Part shown: piece after piece, positions 14,264 through 25,434 of the stretch
Layout: every line of letters begins with the position of its first letter
How positions within the stretch are numbered: the first letter of the stretch is position 1
DNA from: Udeniomyces pyricola
Lineage: Eukaryota; Basidiomycota; Tremellomycetes; Cystofilobasidiales; Mrakiaceae
NCBI GenBank assembly: GCA_039545295.1
Contig: BCIK01000008.1
Span: 124,001 to 188,000, forward strand
Reading direction: 5' to 3'
Length of the DNA: 64,000 nt
Translations under genes and position numbers: made by a program
The notes under the pieces: model-generated
Database searches by the model: none
The model's input: only the letters and a program-made list of their open reading frames with translations
Told to the model about the DNA's origin: nothing

Positions 14264-15570
14264 ATGGTTCCACCTCCATCTAATGACTTTTTACCCCTTG
14301 CCACCCCTTCATCACCCCCACGAACGCTTCCTCCAAGGACGCTCTCCCCCGCTCAAATCACCGCCTTGCTATCGTACCTTTCCCTGCCCAACCCAATACC
14401 CCCTTCCCTCCCTTCACCTTCCTCCAACCCTTTAGCCTTCCTCGAAACCCATCTTGAATCACTCCCATCGACGCTCGCATCGCTCCTAGGCGAACCTCTC
14501 ACGACGGCACGTGAACGAACCCGGATCCCGATCGTGAGGAATCGACGACTGACGTATGCACTCCTCCCTCAACCTCAAAACGGTGGTGGGGCGATGAGAA
14601 AGAAGGGAGGAGGCTTATTGGGTGTGGATAAGGCTCGGAAACGATGGCCGTTGATGTTTGAGCGTCTCGTTGGAACGGTTCCCGTATCCAAGAAGAAAGG
14701 ACAAAGCCAAGGAGGGGACGATGGTGATGATGATGATGAGGAGGAGGACGACGACGATGACGATGATTCCGAAGATGAAGGGGCTTGGGGTCAGACTCGA
14801 GGGGTACTCGGCGGTCAAGCCCACCATGGTCGGTTCGGTGATCTCCTTCGTGGGTTCGAAGACGAACGGATCGGCGAGCGGGTGAGGGCGGTCAAGAGGG
14901 AGGAAATGAGAAAGGAGAGGGAATCGAGAGAAGAGTTTGAAGAGGAGAGTAGTGACGACGAAGAGGAAGAGGAAAAGGAGAGGGATAAGCGAGATGAAGA
15001 TGCAGGTTTGATGGGTGGGAGTTTGGAAGAGAGGATAGCCATGTTTGAGAGGGCGGTTAGAGAGAAGTGGATTGCGGGGTTGGAAGAGGTACGTTGGTCT
15101 TTTTCTTGCTCTCTATCAAGGTTATCATGATGAATTGAGGAGGAGGGGGGAGAAGGGAAGAGAGGGATGGAAAAGAAAGAGAGCTATAGAAATAAGGCGA
15201 AAAGAAGAATAGTTTCCTCTCGAAACCCGCTCGACTACTTTCTTCCTTTTGCCTAAGAGGAAATCAATCATTTCCTTCATCTCTTCTTTTTTTTTCTCTC
15301 GCAAGAGTCCCATATTGATTCGTCTTCTTCTCTTTCATTCCTTTCTTTTCTTGTTCTTGTTCTTGTTCTTTCGCCCTTCTTCCCGATTCGTTCCTTCGTT
15401 CCTCTCAGGACCTCGATTACGAAGCCGTCGATTTCAACGAAGCCTACGACCCTCCGCTCGCGTCCGAGTCCAAGCAGGAAGACTGGTTCATGGCCGACGA
15501 AGCAGACGAGGATAATCTCCATATCGACGACCCACCAAGGAACCTGGAAACGGAGATCTATGACTATTAA
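14264..15570 (+). CDS. CCDC97-like (DUF2052) acidic protein
   Basis: Resembles the CCDC97/DUF2052 family, nuclear proteins found with the SF3B part of the spliceosome in animals; the fungal role is not established. Two exons, 14264-15088 and 15409-15570, give 328 residues. The first third is proline-rich. Then come RNRRLTYALLPQ and KARKRWPLMFERLVG, which fit the family block around the ...LY(E/F)xYxG motif. Two strongly acidic Asp/Glu tracts follow (around residues 155-170 and 225-245). The C-terminal block FERAVREKWIAGLEE plus DLDYEAVDFNE matches the RFLxGxxxDFDYxxVD pattern of CCDC97, followed by an EDWF acidic end. Assignment rests on these two blocks. Confidence 0.72.
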
Positions 15571-15674
15571 AAAAAATAAAGTAAAANAAAAACACTGACG
15601 ACCGCCGTTGGAATCGCAAGACAAAAACCGTACGTCTTTCGGAGAATATACGACTGGTTGAGCAAGATATAGTT

Positions 15675-15721
<47 letters not shown>

Positions 15722-15967
15722 AAGTTTTGTATGTTGAGTGAGATGAGTGGATCATCCCAGCTAATTCAAGGACGGCGCTTTCTCGTTTAGTGAACACTCT
15801 TCTGATCACAAGATAGATGGTCCCTCTATGCTGTCCCATCTAATCATCAGCCTGTGTCCATCCTCATGCATAAATGGCAAAAAACCTCCCGCCTCCTTTC
15901 CCCTTCTACACCTCTCGCTCTCTTCGAAAACATAAAAATAAACTCCCTCTTCATTCCCCTTTCTGTC
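15571..15967. other. convergent 3' intergenic region with long poly-T
   Basis: Separates the stops of the CCDC97-like and methyltransferase genes. It contains 37 T at 15677-15713 followed directly by 7 A, and an N at 15587. No gene is visible. Confidence 0.7.
15677..15713 (+). repeat. 37-base poly-T tract
   Basis: Uninterrupted T run followed by AAAAAAA. It lies just past two convergent stop codons; on either strand it could reflect an A-rich 3' end or slippage. Confidence 0.95.
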
Positions 15968-16451
15968 TCAGAAGGTCGATTCTAGCCCTCCGACCCAAAT
16001 CTCGACACCAACACCGCCATGTCCTCCCACATCACTCTCGATCTTCTCCAGCCGAATCCCAGCTTGACGCGCCATGGTCCATAAGTCGCGTTCGGCACCC
16101 GTCGGGTCCCGTTCTTTGAACGAGAGGAGGATCAAAGGTGAAGCCAAAGGACGAATCGAGGTGGCTGCTTCGGAGGAGGAGGAAGAGGAAGGGGAAGGGG
16201 AAGGACGAGTGAGGAGGGAGGACACGGTCGAGAGGAGAGCAGGGAAACAAGCTTGGTTGTAGGTCACATCCGCGAGGCTTTGAAAAAGTCAGCGGGATAG
16301 GGAAGATCAGATGAAGAAAGAGAAGCAAAAATACAAGAAGAAGAAAAAAACGGTGGCAAGAGAGGTTTAGCCATCGACATTTCGACATTTTCTTTTTCCT
16401 GTCCTTCCGTGATTGAGATGTCAGATATCAAGCTATCCTTGTTGATACACA

Positions 16452-16485
<34 letters not shown>

Positions 16486-18488
16486 CCAAGATGAGCAGAC
16501 ACACGCCTTGACTCACATAATAAGGTCCAAATCCGCCGGTCGCGACGTGGATCCATTGTCGCTCGATGCTCCATTCTCCTCTCCTCCTGTTTCCTCGGCA
16601 GAACTCTGCTGCCCATCTCCAACGTTACCACCAACTTTAGAAGAAGAGATATCCTCTGTGTGGCGATAGACCCAGTCGGGTAGGTCGGCGTACCAATCGA
16701 GTTCCTTGCCAATTACACGCGCGGTCGAACTCGGGTTCAGGTGAAGGTTCTGAGCGACGTTGATGGAGATGAGTGGGAGGGCAGAGCCTTTTTTTTGCGT
16801 GGACATTACAAGAGCGAAGATGAGAGATGGACGAGAAGATGAAAGGGTCAGAGTGGGGGTCGAGGGGATGGTTGAATCGATAGAGAGAGAAATGCCGTGG
16901 TCGGCGTAGAAGAGATTGGCTTTACCGAGATCAGTCGCATAGAGGATATGCGGCGAGCCGGTCGTCGACGACGGAGCGGACAGAAGGGATGCAAGGCATA
17001 TCGAAACAAGACCAGATCCGCTGCCTACTCGTGGGGGGTTAGGACGAAACCAAAGAAGAACAAGAGGGAAAGAAAAGAAGTAAGTTACAATAATATATAT
17101 GAATACGGAGATAACGCCTGAGCCAAACGATCAGAGACTGACCGAGTTCAAGGATTCGAAGAGGTTTGACGTCTGTCGAGTCGTCGCCTCGGAGCATGGA
17201 AAGGATGCGGTGGCCCATAGGTGGCAAGTTCACCTCTAAAGTTGATGAAGGTGCAGCGTCTGATGAGAGGTGCTGAGCGAGCCAAAAGGAGAGACCCAGG
17301 CCGGAATCCCAGATTTTCTAACATTGTGAGATGTTAACGAAGAAAATCAGCCAGCGAAGCTAGGACAAGAAGAGATAGAATGACCTGTCATGATGACGGC
17401 TGAGTGGAATGGGTTGATGGATCGACGGACCTTGTCGAGATCAAAGCTCGTTTGTTCCGTAAACACGAGTTTTCTTCGCGAGGATCCAATCGATGCGCGG
17501 GCTGCTTCGTCGTCTCCCAGCTGACCGAATTCAGAATCATGGTGTCGTCGTGGTCGACGCGGTGGAAAGTCAAACACCCTTCTTATGCGATCCTGTTTCT
17601 CTCCAGTCTGACCCCCGCCTGCTTTTCCTCCTCCTCCTCCTCCATGGCCCTTGACACCCTTATCGGTGCTCTTGCCCTTGGTTGGCTTCCCTTTGGTTCC
17701 ACCTTTTGAGGGGCCTCCTATCAATCCAGTGAACCGAATGCCTTCGCTCAACACCGGTAGTGCAGCTCCGAGCTCTCCTGGCGTCCCTAGGATGTCTTCC
17801 AAACTGACCTCCCAGGCCGAGGCCGACCGAGTCGTGGAAGGTTGACCGCCGTTTTGCCGGCTGGCTGAAGAGGGCAAAGAAGTTGGCTCGGTGAAGAGGG
17901 CAAGGTGCCAGACCGAGTCGGGTGTAACGGTCGGAGGCGGGGGCACGGATAGGGGCTTGTAGGATGAGGAGGCGTTGTACCAGGTGGTAAGCGGTTTGGG
18001 AGGGGCGATGAAGACGGTGGTAGGTTGAATAGAGGAAGACGAGGAGACGTAGGTGGTTGGGATCCATGTGTAGAATAGCTTGAGAGGTGACTCGAAGATT
18101 CTAGTAAAAGCAAGTCAAGGAAGGGGGAAGGACCATGGGACGAGAGACAAGAGCGAAGGGGGAGACATCAAGACCATTGGTATGAATCGAATCAATCCAA
18201 AGCAACGAGTGTGGATCAAGTCATGGGTCAGTATCCTGGTGGGTCATGGTGCATGATGTGGGTTTGGGTAGCGCAAGCGTTGGGCCGGTGAGACAGCATC
18301 TAGCCAGAAAATCCATGATGAGTAGTGCCGTCGAGGCTGAGTGAGGAGCGACGGACAGGTATTAAAGGAAGAAGAAAAAGGACCTACTCCGTTCTCAAGT
18401 CATTCGCGACGAGGGGCGTAAACACAATGTCCTGGTTGACTGTCGCCGTCTTGGGTGGATTCTTGAGAAACGACAGGTAATACCACAT
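15968..18488 (-). CDS. METTL21-type protein-lysine methyltransferase
   Basis: SAM-dependent methyltransferase of the Methyltransf_16/METTL21 family; members methylate lysines in chaperones or translation factors, target here unknown. Six exons, 18488-18388, 18100-17431, 17317-17143, 17024-16926, 16787-16517 and 16277-15968, splice in frame to 541 residues. The catalytic half has the pre-core FTEQTSFDLDKKIWDSGLGL, SAM motif I LELGSGSGLVSICLASLL, TDLGSALPLISINVAQN and the post-motif ADVTYN with a C-terminal SFKERDPTGAERDLW. The N-terminal 235 residues are unusual: they hold a Pro-rich part and a Gly/Lys-rich basic part (GGPSKGGTKGKPTKGKS region) inserted before the core. It is divergent from Dsk2 with 326 bp between starts. 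Confidence 0.87.
16449..16484 (+). repeat. GT-rich microsatellite
   Basis: GTGTGTGTGTATGTGTATGTGTATGTG-type repeat in the last intron of the methyltransferase gene. Confidence 0.8.
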
Positions 18489-18814
18489 TGCTTGACCTGG
18501 CGTCGATGGCTTCGATGGCTTCGATGGTCGATGATGTGGGTTGGATTGAACATGTGAATATTGTCGAGCCCACTTCCGCTGTGAGACTGATGGATGGACA
18601 TGGCTGGGTGGGTGGCAAGCAATTACAGCAGCAGCATCGCCCTCCTCCGATCGAACAGGAGTGCGTGTGTGTATATAGACATGTGTATATAGGGGTGATG
18701 AGAGTACAACGTACATGCTGCTCAAATCCCGCCCCCAGCCGGCCCAGTCACCCATCAATCACTACTTCATTCATTTCCCCCCCTTTGCCCATCCCCATCC
18801 ACCACTCCATCAAC
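18489..18814. promoter_or_regulatory. divergent promoter, methyltransferase / DSK2
   Basis: 326 bp between two start codons. TATATAGAC and TATATAGGG elements at about 18672-18693 lie 120-145 bp before the Dsk2 start. A repeat of TCGATGGCT units is at about 18505-18528 near the methyltransferase start. Confidence 0.5.
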
Positions 18815-21252
18815 ATGCCCGACATCACCCTCAACATCAAAGGCCCCTCTGAGCTCAAGCTTGCCATCACCATCGATACCGACAAGAGTTTGTCCCTTTC
18901 CATGACAGCTAGCTGCCTTCAGATAGACTCCATCCTCGCTGCCCCCCCCCCCTCCCTTACATCCCACTCAACTCCAGTCACTGGCAAGAGAAGGCCTACT
19001 ACCATCTGCCGCATCGTCGACTCGTACTTACCCTCGCTCCTGTTCCTGTTCTATTTCTGACAGCCATTGGGGACCTCAAGGAAACCATCCAGGCCAAATC
19101 CGACGTGGACAAGGCCCGATTGCGTCTCATCTACAGTGGTTCGTGCTGTTCGATGGCCCTCGTCATCACAGTCGCCCTCCCTTGATGAGCTCAGGCACGC
19201 CAGCTGAACCTCATCTTTATATGTTTGCCTTTACTCATCCACATGCACACACACACACACACACACACAAATATCCTTTTCTGTCCTCGTTAGGCAAGGT
19301 CCTCAAAGACGACGAAACCATCACCTCATACAAGCTCGCCGATGGGCATACCGTCCACATGGTCGTCGGTGCCGCCCCCAAGGCCCCCGCCGCCTCAGCT
19401 TCCCCCTTCGCGTCGGCCGCTGCTGCCAGTGCAGGACCGCCCAGGTTGCCTACCATGGCGGCTGGTCAGCAAGCCGGCAACCCTTTGACAGCACTTGAGG
19501 GCGTTCAGGGCCATGGCTTTGGAGGAGGGTAAGCTATCCTTCCTGTTTGGAGACGCTCAATCGCGCCACAGCGCGCTTGCGATCTTCTATGCTCTCACTA
19601 CGATTATCCTTGGTCATATTCACTGCCTTGATACCGACTCACGCACAAACACTCGCTTTCCATTTGCTTTGGTTTTTTTCTTCCGTTTGTGTCGATCCAG
19701 AACGATGAACCCTTTTGCTGGCATGGACGGCAACTTGACCGACCCAAACGCGATGGCTTCGATGATGCAATCGCCCCAGTTCCTTGAGCAAATGGGGACC
19801 ATGCTTCAGAACCCCGCCGTCGTCGTACGTGTATCCTGTTTCTCGAACACAGCACGGCTCTGCTGAGTTTCTGTGACTCTTGGTGGGAGATATAGTATAT
19901 ATATGTCTGGGTGTCAGGGTGAGAAGTACACTTACCGTTTGGGTTCGTATCATTCCTTGTGTTTGGGGGATCTGGTATGGTTGCAACACTAGGACCAAAT
20001 CATTGCTGCGAACCCCCAGCTTGCCGGACAGGGCCCGATGATCCGACAGATGCTTCAGAGCGAGCAGTTCCGTTCTTTCTTGTGAGCTTACCCATGCCTC
20101 AGGAAGAAGAAGAGGAGGAGGAAGGAGTCTTTGGTTCTTCGTTCGGGATCACTGCGATAGGAAACTGATACCTTTGATGACTCGTCTTTCCGCATACAGG
20201 TCCAACCCGGATGCCCTTCGTCAGATGATGCAGATGAGATCCAGTGCGGTCCTTATTGTCATCCGGATTTTGTTTTGTTTTGAACAACAATACGTTTTGT
20301 CGTACCCGGTACTGACGAATCTAGGAGGGTTTTCCTTGCTTTTCTCGACTAGTGATGGGAGGTGCCGGAGGTGCCGCACCTCCGCCTGCTTTCCCACCAG
20401 TCAGTCATGCTTGCTTCTGATCTCTCTTCCTTCATGCATAGTCACCCCACACCCGTTTCTTGATGAAGCTGTCCCGGTTGTCACTGACGTTGACTTTGCT
20501 CATCTCTTATCCCCTCTCTCCTCCTTCCCTATTTCTTCCCTTGCTGTTCTTTCACTCAAGCCCGGAGCCTTTGGAACCCCTTCACCAGCCACGGCGACGA
20601 ACCCTTCGCCTAGTGCTCCTCCTCCTAACCCTTTTGCGTCGATGTTTGGTGGTCCAGCGGCGGCCGGAGGTGGAGCAGGCGGGCCCGCTGGGGGCATGTT
20701 TGGAGGTCTCCCCGCACCGACGCCCGAGCAGATTGCGCAGATGAACCAGATGTTTGGAGGTGGTGGGTTGGGTGGAATGTTTGGAGGCGCGGGTGGTGGA
20801 CAGGCCATGGCGGATGGCAGGCCTGCTCATGAACGATACGCCGATCAGTTGGAACAGCTGCAAGCTATGGGGTAAGCACTTGACGTGTTTTTTTTTTTTT
20901 TTATGTTTTTTTTTCTTTTCTTCCTTGTTGCTGGCAATCTTTTCCCTCCCTCCCGTTTTGCTCTTGGCCCCTGGAGTGTCTCTGTGATACTCGGGTTCTC
21001 AGGAATGGATTGTTCACTGGACAGCGTAACGGCGATCGACATACTGATTCCTTTCCCTCCTTAACCCTTCTCTCCTTCCTTTTTCTTAATCTCCTCCTTT
21101 TGTTCTCCTTCACATGACCTCTACCACCCCAAACTTCAAACTCAAGTTTCTACGACGGGCAATCCAACATTGAAGCCCTGACTGTTTGCGGGGGCAACGT
21201 GAGCGCGGCCGTCGAGTACCTCTTCTCCCACCCTCCTCCAGGCGGCAACTAG
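18815..21252 (+). CDS. DSK2: ubiquilin-type ubiquitin receptor Dsk2
   Basis: Shuttle factor that binds polyubiquitin through a C-terminal UBA domain and the proteasome through an N-terminal ubiquitin-like domain. Nine exons (18815-18887, 19064-19138, 19294-19528, 19701-19824, 19993-20081, 20200-20243, 20353-20399, 20561-20871, 21147-21252) splice to 367 residues, near the yeast length. The UBL covers about residues 1-75 (LNIKGPSELKLAIT, IGDLKETIQAK, LRLIYSGKVLKDDETI, HTVHMV). The STI1-like part has MMQSPQFLEQMGTMLQNP and GPMIRQMLQSEQFRSFLSNP. A Gly/Ala/Pro/Met-rich linker follows. The UBA is RYADQLEQLQAMGFYDGQSN then GNVSAAVEYLF. Intron 1 contains a C run at 18942-18952 and intron 2 a CA repeat at 19245-19269. 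Confidence 0.95.
18942..18952 (+). repeat. poly-C tract in intron
   Basis: Eleven C in Dsk2 intron 1, sense strand. Confidence 0.9.
19245..19269 (+). repeat. CA dinucleotide microsatellite
   Basis: About 12 CA units just upstream of the third exon of Dsk2, within the polypyrimidine region of the intron. Confidence 0.9.
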
Positions 21253-21992
21253 AGCAAACAAACGAACAAATAAACAACCCCCCCCCCCTTACCCATCCTC
21301 CTTTCCTCCTTGTCCCTCATATTATCATCATGATTGAAACCCGAGCACCGGATCTTTGCCTCTTCCTCCCCTCTACACCGTTGCGACACGATACGTCCTC
21401 TTTGAAACCTGTCCGAAAGGGGAATTTGGCGGGGGAAGGGGAGACATCATGGATCTACATCCCTCCTTCGTATCTCTCCTTCTTCTTCTTCTTCTTTTAT
21501 ATGTCCTTCTTTTCCGTCCCATCCTTCCATTGTGAGATACTATGTATTATCCTTGGCATCGGTTTTCCTAACTTTTCCTTTCTTCCGCCTTGTTTCTTTT
21601 TTCTTTTCGAGATTCGATACGTGGGGTTTCAAGCGGTCTGTTTTCATTTTTGACTGTTGTTTGTGCTGCTATGCCCAATCGAAAACAAAAACAAACAAAA
21701 AATGGCCAAAACTAACCAGTCTCCCACGTGTTTGCTTCCCTTCATAAAAAAAACACAAAGAAAAAGGAGAAGGAGAAGAAAGCAAACCGAAAAGAAACGA
21801 ACAGAACATGCCATATCAATCTCCAGAAATACATTTCATCTCATCAAACGATCTCCCCCCCCCCCCTCCAGCCCTCCCCCCATCCGTTCGGCTCGTTCGT
21901 TCATCCTCTCTTATATATATGGTCATATCACCGAGATCTGTCGTCTTGGTTCTTTCATTTTAAGGGGAAAAAGGGGAGGTAAGGGAAAGGAT
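21253..21992. other. convergent 3' intergenic region
   Basis: Between the Dsk2 and Rbg1 stops. It has a C-run near 21279-21288, pyrimidine-rich DNA on the plus strand, A-rich DNA at 21680-21800 and another C-run near 21856-21865. No gene is visible. Confidence 0.6.
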
Positions 21993-24900
21993 TTATCGCT
22001 TGTAAATCGTGATGAGATCCTCATCAGCCAGGACGTGGTCGAGTCCGACGTGTTGACCTCGCGAGTGCTTGACGGACGTGCCAAAGACGAGGGCGGATTT
22101 GAAGTCTTGCTTGATCGATCTTTTTTTGTTTTTTGTTTTGTTTTGTTTGTTTGTTGGAAGAGGCGAAAAGATGAAAGAGAGGACCAGGTCGAAAAAAACC
22201 AAGATGATAGATGGCGTCAGTCCATGCGAGCAAGAGGATCAGGTTGGTTTCGTCGCCAAAAGAGAACAGAACACAACAGAACCGGGGAGCGGGGGGAAGG
22301 AAAGGAGGGAAGGGAGGACAAAACAAGAGCCACATCTAGACGCACTTGTGGATGGCGTTACAGAAATCTTCGACCGTGTTCTTGCCTCGCTTGAGAACAA
22401 CGGGAGCGTCTGTGAGCATGTTCGGAAATGGATGAATTGTGCATGCGAGGAAGTGCCCAACGAGAACGCAAAAGAGAAGCCAAGAAGTTGAAGGCGGGGT
22501 GGGGGAAGGGGGGGGGGGGGGGGGGGGGGGGGGGGGATTATAACGATGTAGACGAGAACATGTGTCAGTAAGAATAGTCTCGGATCCTCCCTTAATGGGA
22601 GCACATACAAGGTGTGAATCCAACAACAATCTCAATGACAGCAAAGAGACAAAAGAGGATAAACGAACCGTAATCGGGCATCTTGCCTCGGGGCTTGGTG
22701 TAAACTCGAACGAGATCGAGCGCAGTCCACATGGACTAAACGATGGGGGGAGGAGGAGCAGCAATTTGATTTGAGAGAAAATCAAGGGAATGTATACAAT
22801 ACGACGAGTCAGCTACGCGCTTGCTTGAAGGGTGAAAACGAGTCTGCGATGGAAACCACATCGCTACGCGAGCCAAACATCAGAACAAAGGAGTTTTTTT
22901 AAAAAAAGATCGCAAAACTCACCTCGATAAGCTCATCGATATTGAGCCACTGAGTCGAACTGATGGGAACACTATTGGGAATCTTGTAGAGAAGATCCAA
23001 CTCTTCGATCGAGATGGCATCAATCTGCACGGTAGGAAGAGAGAGATGAGAAGTGGTTTCAGAATTCAGTTTGAACTACCAAATACGAGCCAGGGGGCCT
23101 GTCTAGCCTGAAGCTCCTTCGCAGCAAAAAGCTCGTGGCCCAAAGCCTGAGTCAAGAAAACGAACCTTGTTCAAAACGTAAAGCGCCGGGATGTACACTC
23201 GGTTACCCTCGATGATGTCAATCAAGTCCTCTGGCGTTGCTTCAGGTTGTCGGATGGCAACGTCGCACGAGTTGAGCTTGTATTCCGAGAGAATAGCTCG
23301 GATCTCATCCGAGTCGATGTGGGTGAGCGGGACGGTGTTCGTGACGGAGATCTGAGATTGGCCACAATCGGAACGAACGAAACAACAAGAGGGTTAAACG
23401 GGTCACATCCAAGGCCAAGCACATGTAGGAGAGAGACGAGAAAGGGCAAAAGAGGAGAGAGAGACTCACACCGCCCTTGTCCTTCTTCTTGACCGAGATC
23501 TGAGGCGGCTTCTTGTTGAGTCGGATTCCAACACCCTCGAGCTCAGCCTGGATGATTTTGAGATCTCCGAGAGGCTTCAAAACGTCGAGAACAATAAAGA
23601 TGAGCTGTTGAGTGCATGGGAAAAGGGGAGGAAAAGGCAACGGTTACAAAGTCATCAGTCTGTGGCAGGAGTAGCGATATGCGGAGGAATCACTAGTGTT
23701 CAATCAGAGACACAAAACATACGTTACAGGTTCGAGCGACTGCCCGACATGACACGACAGCAGAGCACGAGTTAGTAGGAAACGTCGAGACCTATGCCAT
23801 GGTTGAGCGCATGCGTTGAACAGACAATTCGAGAAGACGCGACGTACCAGCAATGACTTGTCGTCCTCGACCCTTTCCGTCCTTAGCACCCTCGACGATA
23901 CCGGGACTAAGCACGTTCACCAAGGTGAGATTAGTTGTGAGTTAGCCTAACGCATCTCTTGAGTACGAGCTAGATGTGCCGTGGCCCTTTGGGCGGGTGC
24001 ACTCCGGGCAACGAAGAGAAAAGGAAACGGTAGACGATGCCAAGGCTTCACGTACAGATCTAGCACTTGAATCTTCGCTCCATGACACGTCAGGGTACCG
24101 GGGACCGTTGTGAGAGTCGTGAACTCGTACGCGGCCGCGACGGACTCGGTACCAGTCAGCTTGGACATGAGCGTCGACTTTCCTACCGAGGGGAACTGAT
24201 AGCCAGGAGAAGAACCTTGAGGTCAGAGCTGACTATGCATCGGGAATAGTCTTGTCAGGAAGATGTTGCAACTTACACCAATGAACTGTATCGCCAATCG
24301 TTGATAGGAGGCACGAGTTGTCAGCTCAAGCAGCGGAACATATAAGGACGCGAAGGAGACGGTGCTCATCAAGAGGCAGCACTTACCCCGACCGAAGCAA
24401 CACCAGTCCTAGCAACATCGAACCCAGCACCGGGTCCTCCTCCACCCGAACCACTTGGAGGAGCAATAAGCTCCCGTCGGAGCTTGGCAAGCTTGGCTGT
24501 AGTTTGAAGTAAGGGCAGAAAGGCAATGAGAGGATAGTCAGGGTCGGATGAGCAGCTCACGACGTCAGCGAACGAAACTTGAGAAAGGGCGGAGCGACGC
24601 AGAGGAAACCTGACGAACCTTTGAGTTGACCGAGATGGTACGAGGTGGCCTGAGTAGCGTTGGTTAGGGTAAGAGTACCAGTTGTTTTTAATCCCATAGT
24701 CCTTGACAAGGAGTCATACGTAGTATACGTTTGGGAGAAAGCAAAGAGGTGGCAAGTACCTTGTTCTTTTGGGTTCCTACAGGGCGACGACGACGAGGCG
24801 AACAGGTAGGGGGAGGATTTCAGCTGCGGGGCACTCGCTACCAAGTATATGCACGGACACAACCAAGAAAGGTTTACTCACGGCCCATCTCCTCCTCAAC

Positions 24901-25078
24901 CTCCTTGATCTTTTGAGCTATTGGCGACGAGAGGAACAGCCAGAGAGGGAAAAGAGAAGAGGGCGAAGGAAAGAGGCAAACGTCAGCGCATGTGGCCTGG
25001 AACAGATTGGCCGACACCCAGGGCGAGAGTGGGCGGCTGAGGTGTGGGAGAGAACGGAATCGGACCTGTGGTCGACAT
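21993..25078 (-). CDS. RBG1: Rbg1/DRG1-type GTPase
   Basis: Developmentally regulated GTP-binding protein of the OBG/DRG class; with Tma46/DFRP1 it associates with translating ribosomes. The reading runs from [17 protein letters not shown] through an N-terminal helical region, G1 GFPSVGKS, switch LTTVPGTL, G3 DLPGIVEGA, the DRG insert, G4 NKID and a C-terminal TGS-like domain ([51 protein letters not shown]). The gene is cut into many exons, some tiny: 13 nt at 25078-25066, 17 nt at 24776-24760, 9 nt at 24285-24277 carrying Phe-Ile-Gly of the G1 loop, and 17 nt at 23739-23723. All are needed to keep frame and motifs. The penultimate intron holds a 29-base G run (sense C). Confidence 0.93.
22508..22536 (+). 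repeat. 29-base poly-G tract (poly-C on the gene's sense strand)
   Basis: Lies in the penultimate intron of the minus-strand Rbg1 gene. Confidence 0.95.
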
Positions 25079-25434
25079 GGTTGGATCTGATTAAGCGTAA
25101 GGACTGGAGGTGAGCGAGGGGGAGTGCGGTGACTGGCAGGGGTGGAAGGTAAGGGAGGCTGGACTGTCGCTACAGCAGACGATGGTTGGTGCTAAGTAAG
25201 GTGCGCCGTTGGTTTCCGTCTGCTTGCGTTCGCCTTCCAGATATGTTTGCACAGCTTTCTGCGCTCTTGCTTCGATAATTCAACATATATCCCCACCCGT
25301 GCCATCGTTCTCGAAAAGATCGGTTTATTTTTATTCAACATAGCGAAAAGATGGCACAAGTCCTCATTTTGATAAACCCCCGGCGGAACTCCTGCGCGCC
25401 ACCAGTTATATTGAGCCCTCTACTTCAATCCTCT
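25079..25434. other. Rbg1 promoter / ceramide synthase 3' flank
   Basis: 356 bp between Rbg1 start and the stop of the ceramide synthase gene. No gene or clear element except AT-rich patches near 25270-25345. Confidence 0.5.

Noticed and set aside
22069..22491. 140-codon plus-strand frame opposite the end of Rbg1
   Set aside because: Antisense shadow of the Rbg1 3' exons and introns; composition is Lys/Glu/Arg low complexity.
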